Below are positions 1 through 8,932 of a stretch of 64,000 bases of DNA, one piece after another. Made by a program: the position numbers and the translations under genes. The stretch comes from Mesorhizobium sp. L2C084A000 (GTDB lineage: Bacteria > Pseudomonadota > Alphaproteobacteria > Rhizobiales > Rhizobiaceae). A model generated the notes under the pieces. That model saw nothing but the letters and a program-made list of their open reading frames with translations, made no database searches and was not told the DNA's origin. Positions within the stretch are counted from its first letter, which is position 1, and the number at the start of each line of letters is the position of its first letter. Location: positions 497,953-561,952 of the forward strand of contig NZ_AYWX01000001.1 of NCBI RefSeq assembly GCF_000502875.1, given 5' to 3'.

Positions 1-1
1 C

Positions 2-253
2 GCCCCCTGGCGCATCTTCAACATCGGCAACAACAGCCCGGTGAAGCTGACCGCCTATGTCGAGGCGCTGGAAAACGCGCTGGGCCGCAAAGCCATCGTC
101 GAACTCTTGCCGCTGCAGCCCGGCGACGTGCCCGATACCTTCGCCGACACCTCGGCGCTGGAGCAGGCGGTCGGCTACCGCCCGACGACGACAGTGACCG
201 AAGGGGTGGGGCGGTTCGTCGAGTGGTACCAGGCATATTTTGGACGGGGATAG
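2..253 (+). CDS. NAD-dependent nucleotide-sugar epimerase, C-terminal fragment (gene starts before the window)
   Basis: The frame is open from base 2 and encodes 83 residues before the stop. The tail contains FNIGNNSPV, an '[16 protein letters not shown]' stretch and a final '[13 protein letters not shown]', which are hallmarks of the C-terminal substrate-binding part of UDP-glucuronate 4-epimerases (LspL/Cap1J type, extended SDR superfamily). Such enzymes interconvert UDP-glucuronate and UDP-galacturonate in the cytoplasm for polysaccharide assembly. Only the C-terminus is present, so the Rossmann motif and the YxxxK pair cannot be checked. An internal GTG at 41 could be mistaken for a start but lies inside the conserved fold. 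The position beside exopolysaccharide genes fits a uronic-acid precursor supplier. Confidence 0.8.
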   Translation, partial: APWRIFNIGNNSPVKLTAYVEALENALGRKAIVELLPLQPGDVPDTFADTSALEQAVGYRPTTTVTEGVGRFVEWYQAYFGRG

Positions 254-652
254 AAAAGTCTTTGCAAGATCACGGCTGGCAAACTCGCCTCAGGCCACCG
301 TCCAGTGATGCTCGATGGCTGCGCAAGCTCCTGCCAGCACGACGCCCACGGGGATTGGCCGCCCCCGCAATTCGCACCACAGCAACATTGATCTTTGATG
401 GGTAATGTTGCGGTTCCGCTCGCCCGCCATCCGCCATTCGCGTTCGTTTATTTCATTGGGCAAAAAACTACCGACAGCGGACAAACTGCCTCGCTATTCG
501 AATGATGCGGTAGCGGCACATAACGCGCATGTTTCCTCCAGCCGGAGGCGCTTCATCCCCGCGCCGCCGGTTAGGCTCGACGGCCGCCCGCCCCCAAAAA
601 GCCGTCGGGCCGCCAGAAATCCCGATATCCTACTCGCCTCGCCTCCTCGCCA
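254..652. other. Intergenic region, no gene recognised
   Basis: About 400 bases separate the convergent ends of the epimerase (+) and the HlyD-type adaptor (-). I see no convincing coding sequence. A 7-bp inverted repeat (CGACGGC at 578-584, GCCGTCG at 601-607) lies downstream of the adaptor stop on the minus strand. It has no T-tract after it, so it is only a weak terminator candidate. Confidence 0.4.
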
Positions 653-2029
653 TCACTGCGTAAACGCCTTGGACATCTGATCCGCAAAGGGTTTCAACAG
701 ATAAGACCAGACATTGCGTTCATCGGTGCGGATATGAACCTCGGCGGGCATACCTGGCCTCAGCACCTTCGCTTCGGTCAGGCAATTCGATTTGCTTTCG
801 ACCTTGATCCGCGCCGAGAAATAGGAAAGCTGACGTTGCGGATCTTTAATCAGATCTGCCGAGATGTGTTTCACTGACCCTTGGCAGACCGGAGTGGTTC
901 CCACGTCGAACGCCGGAAAACGGATCGATACCGGCTGCCCTGGCCGGACGTCGTCGACCCGCGACGGAGGGATCAGCGCGTCCACCACAAGATCGTCGGC
1001 ATCAGGCACGATGGTCATGAGCATCTCGCCAGGCGCGATAACGCCGCCGACGGTATGGACAGCCGATTCCTGTATTGTTCCGGACTGCGGCGCGCGGATC
1101 GTTGTCTTGGTCAATTCATCCTGGGCCACAATCCTCCGTTCGTTGAGTTCGGTCTGCTTGGCTTCCGTCTCGCGGAGTTCGGTCGTGACGTCAGTGCGCC
1201 TTTGGTCATCCAGCTGCAGCATCTGCAACCCCGTTTCGCTAATGCGCGCCTGCGCTTCAGCTACTGCGGCAGCGAGGCGCCCCGATTCTCCCCTGGCCCG
1301 GGTGGCATCCAGCCTGATGTTGCTCACCCTCTCCTTGGAGACGAGTTTTTTGGCGTAGAGGGAATCAACGTCGGCGAAATCCTTATTCAGCAGAGCAACC
1401 GATTCATCCACCGCGCTCTGTTGCGCTTTGAGGCCGTCGATCTGACGTTCAAGTTGCTGGGATTGGCTTCTCAACTGTGCCTTCTGTCCAGCCAAAGCCG
1501 AAGCGCGCGTTTCAAAGAGCGCGCGCTCGCCATTGACGAGCGCAGCCAGCTCCGGCTGGTTCATTCGCGCCTTCAGGCCGACCGGCAGTTGCATTTCCGC
1601 CAGGCCCGTTCGCTCAGCCTCCAGCCGAGCGAGCCGGACGGTCGCGCGATCGAGATCCTCACTGATGATTTGCAGGTTCGCGCGAGTCAGCGTGTCATCC
1701 AGTCTGACCAGCACGTCGCCGGCTCGTACATGATCTCCGTCCTGCGCGAAGATCCCGCCCACTGTGCCTCCGGTTTGATGCTGGACCTTCTTGACGTTGG
1801 TTTCCACCACCACGGTGGCCGGTGCAACCACAGCGCCGGCGATGTTGGTCAACCCCAGCCACAGGCCGCCGCCAAGGACCAGCAGACCTGTAATCACCAA
1901 ACCGAATATCAGGTTGGCCCGTATACCGTCCGACAGATCTGGCGCGCTCACGGCAGCCCGTTTGCTGCCACGAAGGGTCCGAGCATACGATGAGAAAGCG
2001 ACGAATGTTTCGAGCAGAGCTTCATGCAT
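653..2029 (-). CDS. Type I secretion periplasmic adaptor, HlyD family (PrsE-like)
   Basis: This 458-residue protein has a short cytoplasmic N-terminus and one membrane helix at about residues 36-60. A lipoyl-like half-motif region follows (GGTVGGIFAQDGDHVRAGDVL). Then comes a long coiled coil rich in Arg, Glu, Gln and Leu, and a C-terminal beta-barrel containing IRAPQSGTIQE. This is the architecture of the membrane-fusion subunit that links an ABC exporter to TolC. I chose the ATG at 2029, which overlaps the stop of the upstream ABC gene by 8 bases. The open frame runs on to 2320, but that part is antisense-like sequence inside the ABC gene. The probable cargo is the divergent RTX protein at 4228. 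Confidence 0.9.
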   Translation of the reverse strand: MHEALLETFVAFSSYARTLRGSKRAAVSAPDLSDGIRANLIFGLVITGLLVLGGGLWLGLTNIAGAVVAPATVVVETNVKKVQHQTGGTVGGIFAQDGDHVRAGDVLVRLDDTLTRANLQIISEDLDRATVRLARLEAERTGLAEMQLPVGLKARMNQPELAALVNGERALFETRASALAGQKAQLRSQSQQLERQIDGLKAQQSAVDESVALLNKDFADVDSLYAKKLVSKERVSNIRLDATRARGESGRLAAAVAEAQARISETGLQMLQLDDQRRTDVTTELRETEAKQTELNERRIVAQDELTKTTIRAPQSGTIQESAVHTVGGVIAPGEMLMTIVPDADDLVVDALIPPSRVDDVRPGQPVSIRFPAFDVGTTPVCQGSVKHISADLIKDPQRQLSYFSARIKVESKSNCLTEAKVLRPGMPAEVHIRTDERNVWSYLLKPFADQMSKAFTQ

Positions 2030-3797
2030 GTCCGGCAACACCCGGTATCGGCGCCAAAGAAGATGGCCGAGGTGAAACAGGCGGTGAAGGTCGGAGCACG
2101 TTCGCCAAGACCTGCTCGCGCGAGCCAAAGGCATGAACCGTCCCATTCGACATAACCAGCACCTGATCGATATTCGCGAGTGCCGAAGGACGATGCGCAA
2201 CGACAATGACGATGCCCCCGCGCTGACGCACTGTCCGTATGGCGCCGGCCAGGGCAGCGTCTCCGTCCACGTCGAGGTTCGAGTTCGGTTCGTCGAGCAC
2301 GACAAGAAACGGCTCGCCATAAAGTGCTCGGGCGAGACCCACGAGTTGCCTCTGCCCTGCCGACAGGGCCGCTCCGCCCTCGCCTATGCGGGTCTGAAAT
2401 CCCTGAGGGAATTGCATTATCATTTTCTCGACGCCGGCTGCTCTTGCCGCCGCAAGGACGCCTTTTGGATCCGTCTTGCCTCGGAACCTCGAAATGTTGT
2501 CTGCTACCGTGCCGTCAAACAACTCCACATCCTGCGGCATGTAGCCGATATGGGCGCCGAGCTGTTCCGAGTTCCATTGATCGAGAGAGGCGCCGTCCAA
2601 TCTCACCGAGCCATGGAGCGGCTTCCACACTCCGACCAACGAACGCACCAAAGTTGTCTTGCCGGAACCGCTTGGGCCGATTACGGCCATCCCAGCGCCT
2701 CTCGACAGATGGAAGCTCACATTCACCACGGTTGGCTTTGGCAAGCCGGGCGGCGCAATGGTCAATTGCTCGACCGCAAACCGCGCCTGCGGCCGAGGCA
2801 ACTCCATTGGCTCGTCCTGGCGGCCGAATGCCGCCATGACCGCTGCCAGCTCGGAATAGCTGCGCCGGGCCGACAGAAAGCCTCTCCAGTTTGCGATCGC
2901 AGCATCCACCGGGGCCAAGGCGCGGCCAAGCAAAATGGAAGATGCGATGATCACCCCAGGTGAAGCCTCGCCGCCGATCACCAGGTAAGCGCCGAGACCG
3001 AGAACACAGGACTGCAACGCCATCCGCAGGGCCTTCGACAGCGAACTGGCGCCACCAACGACGTCAGAGAGACGTTCCTGCTGGGCGAGATAGGCTCGGC
3101 TGACGTCGCTCCAGCGTCGAGCCAGTCGACCAGACAGCCCCATTGCGTGAACGACTTCGGCGTTGCGCCGGCCGGAATCGGCAAGCGCCCGCTGCGACAG
3201 CAGCTCCTCCGAGGCACGCGCGGCGGGGCCTCGGCTAAACACTTCCGCGATCGCTGTTAAGAGGACCACAGCGATCGCGCCGACCGTCGCCAGCAGGCCG
3301 AGCGAAGGATGGAGCAAATAAATGATCAGCAGATAAAAGGGGATCCACGGGGCGTCGAAGATGACCGTCGGTCCCGTTCCGGAGAGAAAGCCGCGCAGTC
3401 GGTCAAGATCGTGCAAAGGCTGCAGACGGTCCGCATCACGCCCTGCCTTGAGCGGCAAGGACAGGGAGATGGAGAACACCTTTTGCTGCAAATTCCTATA
3501 GAGACGGCTGCCGATGCGGACCAACACGCGAAGCCGCACGAAATCCAGAAGCCCATGGACCGCATACAGACCCAGCATGCCGATCGTGAACCCCACCAGG
3601 GTGGGAACGCTCTGCGACGGCAGAACGCGATCGTAAATCTGCAACATATAGACCGAACCGGTCAGAGCGAGAATGTTTATCACTGCCGAGAACAGCGCCA
3701 CGCCAAGCAGCCCAGGCATGCAGGCGAGAATGGCGGAACGTAGCTCGGGAGAACCAGCCCCCGATGTTTTCATGACCAGCGGTCGTTCGCGCGACAC
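2022..3797 (-). CDS. Type I secretion ABC exporter, permease fused to ATPase (PrsD-like)
   Basis: This 591-residue half-transporter has membrane helices in the first 300 residues. A nucleotide-binding domain follows, with Walker A GPSGSGKTT (about 374-382), signature LSAGQRQ and Walker B FLVVLDEP followed by NSNLD. Size and order match the PrsD/HasD/LapB-like exporters of RTX proteins that lack an N-terminal C39 peptidase. The frame opens at a GTG (3797); an in-frame ATG at 3773 is an equally possible start. It overlaps the adaptor gene, so the two are translationally coupled. The pair is divergent from the RTX gene across a 430-base spacer. Confidence 0.92.
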   Translation of the reverse strand: MSRERPLVMKTSGAGSPELRSAILACMPGLLGVALFSAVINILALTGSVYMLQIYDRVLPSQSVPTLVGFTIGMLGLYAVHGLLDFVRLRVLVRIGSRLYRNLQQKVFSISLSLPLKAGRDADRLQPLHDLDRLRGFLSGTGPTVIFDAPWIPFYLLIIYLLHPSLGLLATVGAIAVVLLTAIAEVFSRGPAARASEELLSQRALADSGRRNAEVVHAMGLSGRLARRWSDVSRAYLAQQERLSDVVGGASSLSKALRMALQSCVLGLGAYLVIGGEASPGVIIASSILLGRALAPVDAAIANWRGFLSARRSYSELAAVMAAFGRQDEPMELPRPQARFAVEQLTIAPPGLPKPTVVNVSFHLSRGAGMAVIGPSGSGKTTLVRSLVGVWKPLHGSVRLDGASLDQWNSEQLGAHIGYMPQDVELFDGTVADNISRFRGKTDPKGVLAAARAAGVEKMIMQFPQGFQTRIGEGGAALSAGQRQLVGLARALYGEPFLVVLDEPNSNLDVDGDAALAGAIRTVRQRGGIVIVVAHRPSALANIDQVLVMSNGTVHAFGSREQVLANVLRPSPPVSPRPSSLAPIPGVAGHA

Positions 3798-4227
3798 TGC
3801 CGCGCCGTTACTTCCGTAAGTTGTGATGGCTCAAACCTTTCTTGATGCGCATAGCAGCCGCTATCCGTCGCCCCCCTTATTACGCTCTGCTTACATACGT
3901 CGATTTTGAGGAAAATGCAGCGGATTCGTGGCATGAACCGGCGAAACGCGGCCGCCGACGTCTCCCTGTCTGGGGATAACTTCACGAAAAATGACGATTT
4001 TCGCTAAAGGAACTGGTCAGAACGGAGCCGGCAAAAGAGGCGTATGTCCTTGCTCCCAAACACTTTCAAAGGTGCCACAGTCGGCTGAGCAAAATACCTG
4101 CTACTGAGCAACAACTTAGATCAATCAAACATTCTATCTCGCTGTGTTTCGTATTTGATTTCATCCTAATGTAGCAATCACCTAAGCAGACGCGGGGCAT
4201 AAATCGAATCAACCAAAGGATCATTGG
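3798..4227. promoter_or_regulatory. Divergent promoter region between the exporter operon and the RTX protein gene
   Basis: This is 430 bases without a supported gene. It is visibly more AT-rich than the flanking genes, particularly at 4100-4200, as expected for a region holding two divergent promoters. I cannot assign specific -35 and -10 elements with confidence. A Shine-Dalgarno-like AAAGGA lies at about 4216-4221, just before the ATG at 4228. Confidence 0.45.
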
Positions 4228-5955
4228 ATGACACTCCATTATGCGTCCGGTGGATCAGCCACCGAAGTCGCAACCGCCGGGTTCAACCTGGTCGATGTTC
4301 AATATCTCTCGCAGGTCAATGCTTTGCCGGACGGCATGAAAGGCCTCGTCTATCTCGGCGCGCATGACGGCGTCACCTCCTCCTTCATTGAAAAAGTTAC
4401 ACCATTTCTGAACAACCCGAAGGTGTTCGGATTTTTCCTGATGGACGAGCCAGATCCCACCGGCAGGTGGGGCACATATGCAACTGCCGAAAACCTGAAA
4501 GCGGAATCGGATTGGATCCATTCCCATTTTCCGGGCGCCAAGACCTTCGTCACCATGATGAATATGGGGTCTCCTACAAATCCGGATTTTTCCAACACCT
4601 ATAATCCGGCCAATACAGGCATCGACTATTACGGGTTGGACCCGTACCCGGTGCGCGATGACGTGAGCACGGTCGACTACAACATGATCGACAGGGCCGT
4701 GGGCGCGGCAGTGAAGTCCGGCATCCCGATCGACAAGATCATTCCGGTCTACCAGACTTTTGGCGGTGGCAACTGGACGACCGACACGGGCGGGAAGCAT
4801 CAGATGCCAACGACGGAACAGATGCAAACGATGATAGATCATTGGGCAGCACTGGTTCCGTCGCCTGCCTTCGATTATGCCTATGCCTGGGGCTCGCAGA
4901 ACGGAGACACAGCTCTGGAGAATTCGCCGGCACTGCAGGCCTTCTTCCAGCAGCACAACCTCCAAAGCACCGGTGGCTCTGCCGCCCCTCCAGCAAGCGA
5001 TCCGATCGATACCCCGACCACGCCGCCAAGCGACGCCGGCGCCCCTGCTCCCGCCGCGCCGGCCCCGTCGGACAGCGATCATATATTCCATGGCACGCGC
5101 GGCGCAGACGTTTTTCACGCGACCACGGGCAATGACAAATATCTCGTCAACAATGCCCATGACAAGGTGATGGAAGCGCCAAGCGGCGGGGTCGACAAGG
5201 TCGTGGCCTCGGTGAGTTACGCTCTTACGGCGGGCTCACATATCGAGCAGCTCTCCACCGCCAGTTCGGGTGGCAGGGCGTCCATCAACCTGACCGGCAA
5301 CGAATTCGGTCAAGCCATCTATGGGAATGGCGGCGCCAACAAGATCAATGGTGGCGGTGGCGCCGACAAGATGACCGGCTATGGCGGCAATGACACCTAT
5401 TACGTCGACAATGCCCACGACAAGGTGGTGGAGCAGAGAGGAAGCGGCGCCGATAAGGTTCTTGCCTCGGTGAGCTTCGCTCTTTCGGCTGGCTCGCATA
5501 TCGAGCAACTCGCAACCACCAAGGCATCCAGCAAGGCCGCCATCAATCTGACCGGCAACGAATTCGGACAGACCATTCAAGGCAATGCCGGTAGCAACAA
5601 GATCGACGGCGGCGGCGGAGCCGATACGTTGAGCGGGCGTGGGGGCAGAGATGCCTTCGTGTTCAGTACCGCCCTTGGTGCTGGAAACGTCGACAAGATC
5701 ACTGATTTCAACAAAGCCCAGGACAAAATCCACCTCGATCATTCCATCTTTGCCGGTCTCGATCAGGGGGGCCTCTCGTCGGACGCTTTCTTTGCCGGCA
5801 AAGCCGCGCATGACAGTTCCGATCACATTATCTACAACAGTTCGACGGGAGCTCTTTCTTTCGACAGCGACGGCGTCGGAGGCGCAAACCAGATCCATTT
5901 CGCGAGCCTCTCTCCGCATCTGTCGATTACCGCATCGTCTTTTCTGGTCACCTGA
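4228..5955 (+). CDS. Secreted RTX protein with N-terminal TIM-barrel glycosidase-like domain
   Basis: The 575-residue protein has no Sec signal. Residues about 1-250 resemble a (beta/alpha)8 glycosidase-like domain: FFLMDEPDP around Asp73/Glu74, DYYGLDPYPV, and YAYAWGSQ near the barrel end. A Pro/Ala-rich linker (about 250-285) leads to Ca-binding glycine-rich modules (NGGGGADKMTGYGGNDTY and similar). A C-terminal FDSDGVGGANQI segment and hydrophobic tail are typical of type I secretion substrates. It lies opposite the PrsDE-like exporter genes, its likely export route. I infer that it trims or releases the exopolysaccharide made downstream. I cannot name its glycosidase family, and activity is not proven. 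Confidence 0.82.
   Translation: MTLHYASGGSATEVATAGFNLVDVQYLSQVNALPDGMKGLVYLGAHDGVTSSFIEKVTPFLNNPKVFGFFLMDEPDPTGRWGTYATAENLKAESDWIHSHFPGAKTFVTMMNMGSPTNPDFSNTYNPANTGIDYYGLDPYPVRDDVSTVDYNMIDRAVGAAVKSGIPIDKIIPVYQTFGGGNWTTDTGGKHQMPTTEQMQTMIDHWAALVPSPAFDYAYAWGSQNGDTALENSPALQAFFQQHNLQSTGGSAAPPASDPIDTPTTPPSDAGAPAPAAPAPSDSDHIFHGTRGADVFHATTGNDKYLVNNAHDKVMEAPSGGVDKVVASVSYALTAGSHIEQLSTASSGGRASINLTGNEFGQAIYGNGGANKINGGGGADKMTGYGGNDTYYVDNAHDKVVEQRGSGADKVLASVSFALSAGSHIEQLATTKASSKAAINLTGNEFGQTIQGNAGSNKIDGGGGADTLSGRGGRDAFVFSTALGAGNVDKITDFNKAQDKIHLDHSIFAGLDQGGLSSDAFFAGKAAHDSSDHIIYNSSTGALSFDSDGVGGANQIHFASLSPHLSITASSFLVT
5128..5643 (+). repeat. Two tandem 258-bp RTX modules
   Basis: Two consecutive 86-codon units, 5128-5385 and 5386-5643, encode nearly parallel sequences. 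Each begins GGND or GNDK, then has a NAHDKV motif, a VASVS or LASVS beta segment, AGSHIEQL, INLTGNEFGQ and a GGGGAD repeat. They follow each other without a spacer and are followed at 5644 by the terminal GRDAFVF block. The regular length indicates an in-frame internal duplication. Confidence 0.85.
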
Positions 5956-5984
5956 ACCAGCCCAGCGAAGAAACGCTTTAAGAA

Positions 5985-6012
5985 GTCGGCGAGGCCCTTG
6001 GGCCTCGCCGAC
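5985..6012 (+). terminator. Strong hairpin after the RTX gene
   Basis: A perfect 13-bp inverted repeat (GTCGGCGAGGCCC / GGGCCTCGCCGAC) is separated by TT and starts 30 bases after the RTX stop. It is very stable but has no T-run, so termination may need Rho, or the hairpin may protect the 3' end. Confidence 0.65.
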
Positions 6013-6467
6013 AGATGTTCCGGATGTGTGGACCAACAGCTGACGTGCGGGTTCCGTCCTGAAGACCGGGCGACGCAGGCCGAGGGCCGGCTTGACGGCC
6101 CAGCGCAACCACGCGTCAAAAACTTTTTGCCATCAGCGAGCCGCGGAGCTCAGGCACCACGCCGCCGCAATTGGACACTCGAAAACCTTGGACAACCAAG
6201 GTGATGCAGACCAGCCACTCGTACCGGCTCAGGCGAACACCGCGCTCATCCCGCAAGACACGAGTCACATGAACGCTCCGGCAATCGCGAGGGAATCTCG
6301 CCTCGCTGGTCGCTACCCTTCCAAACATCACGGGTGTCATTCAAACGGACGAGGACAGGCACCTGGTGTCCCCCTAGCGTGCACTCGGGCGGCATGCGCT
6401 CAGAGGTGATGAAACCGGGCCATGGCAGCATGAGAGCCAATCGGCCATGTGCGCTTGGGAGAGGCAG
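6013..6467. other. Long spacer before the exopolysaccharide operon
   Basis: About 455 bases without a gene I can support. Open frames exist on both strands but lack recognisable domains or good ribosome-binding sites. It probably holds the promoter of the glycosyltransferase operon; a purine-rich GGGAGAGG at about 6458-6465 is the ribosome-binding site of the gene starting at 6468. Confidence 0.4.
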
Positions 6468-7676
6468 ATGAACCCGCACCTGGTCTGCGTAGGAGGCGAG
6501 GATCACGCCTTGAGAGTTCCCTTCCTCATCGCGCTGCGAGAGAAAGGCTTTCGCGTTACGGCGGTCTCGAGCGGTTCTCCCGTACCGTTTTTACGGCATG
6601 ACATTTCGCATCACAGGTTCTCCTTCGACCGCTTTGCAAGCGGAGGCGGGGAATGGCGCACCCTCGGAACGATGCGCCGCTTGATGCAGGAGCTTCAGCC
6701 TGACATCATCCAGAGCTTCGACACCAAGCCAAATCTGTTAACGCCCCTTTCGGTACGGGGAACTGTTCCGGTCATTCGCACCATCAACGGACTGGGGTGG
6801 ACGTTCTCATCGCTGGAGCCTCGGGCCCTGGCGTTGCGTCCGGTCTATTGCGCACTACAATGGCTTGCGTCTTCCTGGACGGCTGCGACCGTATTCCAAA
6901 ATAGCGACGACCAACTGTTCTTCGAGCGCTTTCGGCTGATCGGTCGCGGAAGTTCGCGACTGATACGCAGTTCCGGAATCGATGTCGACGCGTTCGCAAC
7001 GGTGCGCCATCTCGGGTCCTCAGCAACGAAGATGCGAAAGGACCTCGGCCTTCAGTCCGCCGAAGTGGTGATCTTCGTCGGCCGTTTGACGCGCCAGAAA
7101 GGCGTGGCGACCCTTCTCAATGCGATCCCTCGCATCCTGTCCGCAAGGCCCGCGGCACGGTTTGTGCTCGTCGGCCCACGAGAATCCGAAGGCTCATTCG
7201 CAATCGACAAGTCGGAGCTTGATCGGCATGCACCTCATGTGCTGGCCTTGGGTCCACGACGCGATGTCGCCGATCTCCTTGGCATGGCCGATGTATTCGC
7301 CTTTCCCACTCAGTATCGCGAGGGGGTTCCGCGTGTATTGCTCGAGGCGGGGCTGGCGGGACTGCCCATCGTGGCCTCAAGGATGCCAGGCTGCAGCGAC
7401 GTCGTCGAAGACGGATGGAACGGCTACCTGGTTGCGCCGCATGATGCCGAAGCCCTCGCCTCGCGAACAATAGACTTGCTGTCCGACCGCGCGGCGGCCA
7501 AGGCGATGGGCGCCCGTTCTGTTGAACTTGTCCGGAGGCGATTTGCCCTGCCACTGGTGGTCGACCAGTACTGCGACCTTTACGACAACACACTCCGCGC
7601 GGGGCACATGCGACCGCTCCCTGCCGTTGGGCTTGGAGGCGGCCTCGCAAATCACCGAGGCGGGGCACATCAATGA
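6468..7676 (+). CDS. Glycosyltransferase family 4 (WbpH/CapM-like)
   Basis: This 402-residue GT-B enzyme starts at the ATG at 6468, preceded by GGGAGAGG; a GTG-like extension to 6447 has no such site. The N-terminal domain contains PDIIQSFDTKPN, then VIRTINGLGWTF. The C-terminal nucleotide-sugar domain has VIFVGRLTRQKGVATLL and the acidic/Glu motif PTQYREGVPRVLLEAGLAGLPIV, as in retaining GT4 enzymes. It should add a sugar to a lipid-linked repeat unit at the cytoplasmic face of the membrane. The gene overlaps the next by ATGA, so it opens the first exopolysaccharide operon. Donor sugar and linkage cannot be read from the sequence. Confidence 0.87.
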   Translation: MNPHLVCVGGEDHALRVPFLIALREKGFRVTAVSSGSPVPFLRHDISHHRFSFDRFASGGGEWRTLGTMRRLMQELQPDIIQSFDTKPNLLTPLSVRGTVPVIRTINGLGWTFSSLEPRALALRPVYCALQWLASSWTAATVFQNSDDQLFFERFRLIGRGSSRLIRSSGIDVDAFATVRHLGSSATKMRKDLGLQSAEVVIFVGRLTRQKGVATLLNAIPRILSARPAARFVLVGPRESEGSFAIDKSELDRHAPHVLALGPRRDVADLLGMADVFAFPTQYREGVPRVLLEAGLAGLPIVASRMPGCSDVVEDGWNGYLVAPHDAEALASRTIDLLSDRAAAKAMGARSVELVRRRFALPLVVDQYCDLYDNTLRAGHMRPLPAVGLGGGLANHRGGAHQ

Positions 7677-8932
7677 TCCGGGACGCCTTGCTCGCCCTGG
7701 GGGTTGCTATGTCCTATGCGACGCAACTAGGCGTTCCGGGATTGCCGCTCGGCTATGGCGAATTGTTCATCGCGATCTGGATCGTGCTGGCGATTGGACG
7801 AATACTCGCTGGCGGTCGTCTCCAGCTCACACCCGCTTTTGTCCAACTGGCGAGCTTCTGGCTGCTCCTGTCGCTCGCTTTGGGGATCGGCACGATCGTC
7901 GGTTATCTGACCACCGTTCTTTATCTGACCGGGTTTGTACATGACGTTATGGCATATGTGTTGCTGGCAAGCTTTACGTGCCTGGCCGCGGCGGAGCCGG
8001 ACGCCGATCGGCATCTGCGCCGCAGCGCATGGTACGTGGTCGCGTTTGCCAATGGAGCCTTTGTGATACAGCTTGGCTTGGCTTATGGTGCGATCCACCA
8101 ATCCGGCGTCGATCCCTGGTATTGGGACCGGTTCCGTGGCTGGTCAGAGAACCCGAACCAACTCGCGCTCTATTGCGCGCTCTTTGGCCCGCTGGCTTTG
8201 CATCTTGCCACGACCACGCGCAACCCATGGGCTCGTTTGCTTGCATTCTCATGCCTGCTCCTGACGTTCTATGTCGGCCGACTGACGAAGAGCGACACCT
8301 ATCTCTATACCAGCATCCTGAGCTGCCTCATCTTCATCGGATTGCGGCTTCGTGCATGGATAGCAACGAGCGGCCGCGCCAGCATGCCCCGCCTGGCGGC
8401 AATTATGCTGTTGGCAGGCTCCTTCCCTCTAGCGCTTGCAATGACGCCGTACGCGCTCACCGAAGAGACCAGCGTCGCCAATTTTGCGAAGAGCCTTACC
8501 AAAGACGAAGGCGGGGAAGCGACCGTCGAAACGTTCGAACTCCGGCTTTATCTGTGGCAGGAGGCTGTGGAAAAAGGATTGAAATCCGGGTCCCTGGGAC
8601 TGGGCCCTGGCCCCCACCTCGAGCGGCCTCCCGTGGCCGACCGTCAATTTCTACAGCGACCTTTCGAGGCGCATAACACCGTTCTCGACCTTTACCTGCA
8701 GGGCGGATTGCTTGCCGTGATGGCGTTGGTCTGGATCGTGGGCGCCGCCATGTCCTCCGCCTGGCGAGCGGGATTCGACGCCCTGCTGGTGCTCGGGGGA
8801 TCGACGATAATCTTCAGCATGCCTCACCTGATCATCCGCCACCCGATCGTGTGGTTTTCGCTGGCTTTCTGCCTCGTTGCCGGAAATCCGACCGCACTTC
8901 GGCGGCAGCTTGCTGAACCGAGGGTGGCCTAA
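7673..8932 (+). CDS. O-antigen ligase/Wzy-type polysaccharide polymerase
   Basis: The 419-residue protein is mostly hydrophobic with about ten predicted membrane segments. A periplasmic loop around residues 260-330 contains LRLYLWQEAVEKGLKSGSLG and then a GPGPH-like stretch and an AHNTVLDLYLQGG motif, characteristic of the O-antigen ligase/polymerase (Wzy_C) family. In a Wzx/Wzy pathway it polymerises lipid-linked repeat units in the periplasm. Start and stop overlap the neighbours (ATGA at 7673; TAATG at 8932), indicating one translationally coupled operon. Polymerase is preferred over ligase because flippase, co-polymerase and export genes are all nearby. Confidence 0.85.
   Translation: MIRDALLALGVAMSYATQLGVPGLPLGYGELFIAIWIVLAIGRILAGGRLQLTPAFVQLASFWLLLSLALGIGTIVGYLTTVLYLTGFVHDVMAYVLLASFTCLAAAEPDADRHLRRSAWYVVAFANGAFVIQLGLAYGAIHQSGVDPWYWDRFRGWSENPNQLALYCALFGPLALHLATTTRNPWARLLAFSCLLLTFYVGRLTKSDTYLYTSILSCLIFIGLRLRAWIATSGRASMPRLAAIMLLAGSFPLALAMTPYALTEETSVANFAKSLTKDEGGEATVETFELRLYLWQEAVEKGLKSGSLGLGPGPHLERPPVADRQFLQRPFEAHNTVLDLYLQGGLLAVMALVWIVGAAMSSAWRAGFDALLVLGGSTIIFSMPHLIIRHPIVWFSLAFCLVAGNPTALRRQLAEPRVA

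Noticed and set aside
5236..6108. 290-codon minus-strand frame under the RTX gene
   Set aside because: It is the mirror of glycine-rich RTX repeats, with no recognisable domain; the plus-strand RTX reading fully explains it.
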